A DNA stretch of 64,000 bases, from contig NC_053143.1 of assembly GCF_016808335.1 (NCBI RefSeq), positions 4,311,398 through 4,375,397 of the forward strand, written 5' to 3'. A program made the position numbers and the translations under genes. Under the pieces are notes generated by a model. The model was not told the origin of the DNA. It saw nothing but the letters and a program-made list of their open reading frames with translations, and did no database searches. The DNA comes from Panicum virgatum (taxonomy: Eukaryota > Streptophyta > Magnoliopsida > Poales > Poaceae). Positions 60,511-64,000 of this stretch are shown piece after piece. Numbering within the stretch: position 1 is the stretch's first letter; every line of letters starts with the position of its first letter.

Positions 60511-60946
60511 CTCGATTACCAGGTACGCGAGTTCTGGGTCGCTTTGGGGAGAATCGGGTCCTCCGTTGTTCCGAGGATTCTGTGGGAAGCGGCGATCGAC
60601 AGAATCGAAAAATAATCAACACATTTGGTTGGGATTTTGGCTTATTTCCATCTAGAATCGGATTATAAGCGGAAACAAACAGGGCCATTATCAGCTCACG
60701 GGCCCTATGTGCCCGCCCGCCAAATTTCTAGTGCATTCTCTAGAACATGCAACAAAATAGGAAACAAAGATCTAATTTATGTTTGATCATCATGATTTTT
60801 GTGCCCATGCATAGATTGAATGGTTAACAGACACACTAACAGACGTCCCACTGTATAAGTTGTCTATTCTGTTGTCTGTGTATGGTGTTCGAAACGTTTA
60901 CAGACAGCAGTCGTCTACATTATTGTAATGTCCTAAGGCGTTGGAC

Positions 60947-61434
60947 GTGTTTAGATCCAGTGCCAGGTGCTATTTATAAAACTTTTTGCACGGATGGATT
61001 GTAAGGCTAGTTTTAGTGAGAGTTTTATGGACACAGTTACCTAGACTGAGAACTACATAACTGTGCCAGATGAATATCATGGTGATGAAACTCTTCTCAC
61101 ATATTATGAAACTTAATCCTTCTCTTTGCTTGCCATGTCAGCAAAATTGATGATATTTAATGTCATGAAACTCTCCATGAAACTCCCATTGAGACTGAAC
61201 TAAATCACGAGACGTATCTAATAAGTCATTTAATCTATGATTAATTCATAAGTAGCGAATAGTTAATATAGCATCACTATTGTAAATTATGGATTAAATA
61301 AGTTCATTCGATTCGTCTCGCGATTTACACCTCATTCGTGCAAAAAGTTTTATATATAGACTTTATTTAGTACTCCATGCATGTGTCCAAACAAGATGTG
61401 ATGTTTTTTGGAAATTTTTTTTGAATCTAAACAC
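60947..61434. mobile_element. MITE with GTGTTTAGAT ends, interrupted by another MITE
   Basis: Left GTGTTTAGATCCAG and right GAATCTAAACAC are inverted. Internal sequence such as GATTCGTCTCGCGATTTACA and CTCCATGCATG resembles the family at 39597-39839. The 61005-61200 MITE sits inside. Exact ends and TSD are not resolved. Confidence 0.55.
61005..61200. mobile_element. Tourist-like MITE nested in another MITE
   Basis: Termini GGCTAGTTTTAGTGAGAGTT and (reverse complement) GTTCAGTCTCAATGGGAGTT, flanked by TAA on both sides (61002-61004, 61201-61203). 196 bp. Confidence 0.8.
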
Positions 61435-61667
61435 ACCCCTTCCAACGGTTGCAAAATCTCTAACTTTCTTCGAGCTGGCGGTGAGAGAAACGGGACAGAT
61501 CCTTCCGCTAGCAAGTAACTTGTCGCTAGCTGTTGGCGCGCTTTCCGGAGCGATGAGTGTGGCAGCCGGCAAACCGAGGTGCTCATCAATTTGTTTATCC
61601 TTTTTCTTATTGTTTCACACCTTCATGTCAGCTTATGATTTCGTTGACACTGCTAGAGACGGCATAA

Positions 61668-61873
61668 AAGCAAGGCTAGCGAGCTGTTGCTTGTCACCTC
61701 TCTGCCAACTAGTATAATAATTAGTCCTTTATTATTAATGTAAGGTCCATATATTCCTCTCACAAGATTTTTCGGTTCTTGTGTCCAAACTAGCTGCAAA
61801 CTTGCAGTCCACCTCTTCTCTCTTCTCTGCCTCAGCATTTAACTTTGTTACAACCTATTATAAACACTTGTTC
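61668..61873. mobile_element. Tourist-like MITE, same family as 32401-32645
   Basis: Ends AAGCAAGG...ACTTGTTC are degenerate inverted termini with TAA on both sides (61665-61667, 61874-61876). The interior aligns with 32401-32645. Confidence 0.7.
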
Positions 61874-62411
61874 TAAGCCGGGACATAACTGAGATTAGGC
61901 TCGGACGAGGCGGGGTTCTTCACCTGGACCTGTCTATGTTTTGACGCGTTTGACTGGCTACAAACATCGATTGTGCCCACGGATGTGTCGTGTCAAACTG
62001 TCCTCGCTGCTACAGTATTTCTTAAAGTCCCCATATATATCTTGCTTGCTTCTACCCGTATTTCTTTTCGGAAGCGTACCGAGGGTTCTGTACAACCCAA
62101 AATAAGATTAAGCTGAGATTTATAAAACTTTTACAAAGCATTTGCGCTGATACAATAGGGTAATTATATAAAAAGAGAGGGGAAGAGTTTCATTAGAGAA
62201 AAGTTTTAGTTTTAATAATTGCATCGTGAAACTACGTATCGAGACTGGTTGTACGGGAGAATATGAGGGGTGCGGCGTGGCCCAACGGCTGCTGAGATTG
62301 AGAAAACAAAATCAGAGAAAGAAAGATAGAAGCTGGTTTGCTGTCAGTGAGAAATCGAGATAGAGAGACAGGAGACCTGCTGCTTCTTTCTCTTGAAAGA
62401 AGAAGAGCACA

Positions 62412-62616
62412 CTCAGGGGCGGGCACAAAGCCCGGTGAGCCTGGGCACCGGTCCGGACTTCTTGCGCTCGGCCCAGTAGATTAATACCATAGGCCGCTGC
62501 TAGCTTAACTCAAAATACTTTAGTGGTCCAGAGCCCAATAAGTAAAATCAAGTGGAGTTGCGGCCCAATAGATAAGTTGGCTCAAGCTCCAAAAAATTGT
62601 AGATCCGCTACTGAGA
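62412..62616. mobile_element. Possible hAT-type MITE
   Basis: Starts near CTCAGGGGCGGGCACAAAGC and ends GATCCGCTACTG. The flanks AGAGCACA and AGAGCAGA look like an 8-bp duplication with one mismatch. The ends are weakly complementary, so this is tentative. Confidence 0.4.
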
Positions 62617-62619
62617 GCA

Positions 62620-64000
62620 GAAATCGCTACTACTAAAAAGAGACTAAGGGTCACTTTTTTTTCCTTCGTCATCCCCCCTCCTTCCTACGTCGCCCCATCC
62701 GTGCGACCGTCACGTCGCTAATCAAGTTGGTTCTGCCTTGACGCCAAACATCGTCCGATGCTTTTGTTTCAGCTGCGACGCTCTCTGCAGCGTATGATGA
62801 ATTGGCCAACCGCACCCCACGCAGAAATCATCTCGACGCCCATCGTGATCTCCTCTTTCCTATCCTGTGTTCGCCCGCATGCTCGCCTTCCCTCGGCGCT
62901 GGCCCTCGCCGTCGCGACCTCGGCAAACGGGAGCCCTCGCAGCCATGGGCCTCGCAGCATCTGCCCTCACCGACGCGGCCCCCGCCGTCGCCTTCCTCGG
63001 CGCCGTCCCGGTCCTCCGACTGTCGCCGTCCGTCCCAGGCTGCGTCGTCCGTCCCGTCCCAGGCTGCGACGTCCGCCAGCGATGACTGCCCATCGCCTAC
63101 CGTCCCACGCTGCGCCTTTGCCAGCGCCGCCTGTCCATTGTCGTCACCATTGATCGATCTCCAAGAACAGAGCATCACTGCCTCCTTTTCCAGCGAGATT
63201 CCCGCCACCACGGTGAGTTCTCGCCGCAAGTAAGATACAAAATGGATTCCCCTCGCCATGCTCTTTCTTTTCCCCTAAATTTCAATCTCTCTAGTGCCAT
63301 AAATCATCGGGAATTTGAGCAGCAGTGCTGCCGGCCCCCATGGGAGTCTGTTGCTCAAGTTTTTACAATCTAACCCCTAGAAAACCTCCAACTCACCAAG
63401 CTAGGGCCCAAAAACCACTCGCCAAGTTGGAAACGACATTGGAAAATTCATCTGGTGCAACTGAGTTTAGTTTTAGAGATGAGAAATTAGAAATTTTTTG
63501 TTCTAGGCGTACTTGCTGCAGTTCCTGATAGAAACAGGCATTCTGTAAAGCTAATCTTTCACGTACCTGTAAAACCATGCTTGCTTGATATGCTACTTTT
63601 TTCAAGATGTAGGCGTACCTATAGCTGGACCAATTGCTCTAGGCATACTTGCCAAGATTTCCATGAACCATTCTACTTGGAACAAGATACATTCAACTGC
63701 ATTTTACTCCAGCTCTAGGATTGAATCCAGTCTATGATCTCTTGCTTATGTCATGTTTAAGGATCAACAATGATTCATGCTTATGGCAGGACTTATTTCT
63801 GCACAATGATAAGTCAGTGTTTCAGATGAATTTTGGTTGTCAGGCAGCATTTCACTGAATTTGAGGGATCATACTTGAGCCCTTCACTATGGGTTATAGA
63901 TGCATCACGAAACTTAACAGCCTTAAAGAAATCGCTTCCTTGGGTCAGGCTTTACAAACTAGCCTCACATTATTTAGAATCATCCCCACTTCTGCATTCC
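62620..64000. other. GC-rich block and right flank, no gene called
   Basis: 62860-63200 is GC-rich, open in several frames on both strands, and contains a 20-bp near-duplication (CGTCCCAGGCTGCG near 63032 and 63055). It is followed by a splice-donor-like ACGGTGAGTTCTC near 63209 and AT-rich sequence. This could be the first exon and intron of a gene running off the right edge, but nothing is recognisable. Confidence 0.4.

Larger units (their letters stand above)
57399..60686 (-). mobile_element. PIF/Harbinger DNA transposon with both genes
   Basis: Left end GGCCCTGTTTGTTTCCGCTT and right end AAGCGGAAACAAACAGGGCC are perfect inverted repeats of 20 bp. ATT flanks both sides (57396-57398, 60687-60689), a 3-bp duplication. 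The minus strand carries a Myb/SANT-like gene (59523-58702) and a DDE transposase (58690-57766), the standard Harbinger pair. The right part (59990-60540) is GC-rich promoter-like sequence with tandem repeats. Small defects in both genes suggest that it is recently inactivated. Confidence 0.93.

Noticed and set aside
62758..63233. Candidate gene at the right edge
   Set aside because: Only GC-rich openness and one donor-like site; no homology recognised and no second exon inside the window.
1..64000. CRISPR arrays, operons, riboswitches, rRNA or tRNA genes
   Set aside because: No regular spacer-repeat arrays or recognisable RNA genes were seen; the window is typical plant nuclear DNA.

Overview
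The window is nuclear DNA of a flowering plant, almost certainly a grass and probably a panicoid one. The evidence is GC-rich first exons (up to long Ala/Arg/Pro runs), classical GT-AG introns, plant-only gene families (NCA1, SMXL) and a dense nested load of grass-type transposons. I cannot name the species.

Three host genes are recognisable. (1) A NO CATALASE ACTIVITY 1 (NCA1)-like gene, + strand, 1124-5192. All its splice sites survive, but the N-terminal half is broken by a frameshift, a 148-bp hAT-type MITE inside the RING finger exon, and an apparent linker deletion. (2) A SMAX1-LIKE 3 (SMXL3)-type gene, + strand, 28255-31032, three exons, 824 aa, apparently intact. (3) An XRN-family 5'-3' exoribonuclease, - strand, 47987-42251, 23 coding exons, 896 aa, apparently intact, with one GC-AG intron.

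Most of the rest is mobile DNA. From left to right: a gag-only Copia-type LTR retrotransposon (5543-13139, TSD ATCGG); a large solo LTR (13451-16324, TSD GAAGT); an 8.2-kb CACTA element (17697-25888, TSD GAC) with decayed Tnp2 transposase and Ulp1-like protease genes; a minus-strand Copia element with identical 415-bp LTRs but a decayed pol (33577-39023, TSD ATATT); a Helitron (49049-52012); a decayed MULE transposase and a GRF-type zinc-finger pseudogene (53.5-56 kb); a PIF/Harbinger element with both of its genes (57399-60686); and several MITEs, one nested inside another.

The most unusual large-scale structure is a pair of roughly 1.8-kb inverted arms (25904-27724 and 48411-53222). They bracket a 20.7-kb segment holding SMXL3 and XRN, which are transcribed towards each other. 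Each gene therefore has a nearly identical copy of the same 1.8-kb sequence about 0.4-0.5 kb upstream of its start codon. The right arm is split by the Helitron, and the left arm preserves the empty A|T target site. This orders the events: inverted duplication first, Helitron second. I favour an inversion made by staggered breaks, but a giant transposon-like unit is not excluded.

The smaller unexplained signals are a repeated hairpin motif with core CGTTGGTTC in the second Copia element, arrays of CCGGTCTGACCGG palindromes directly upstream of the TATA box in the first element's LTRs, and a block of subterminal-type repeats inside the CACTA element between its two genes.
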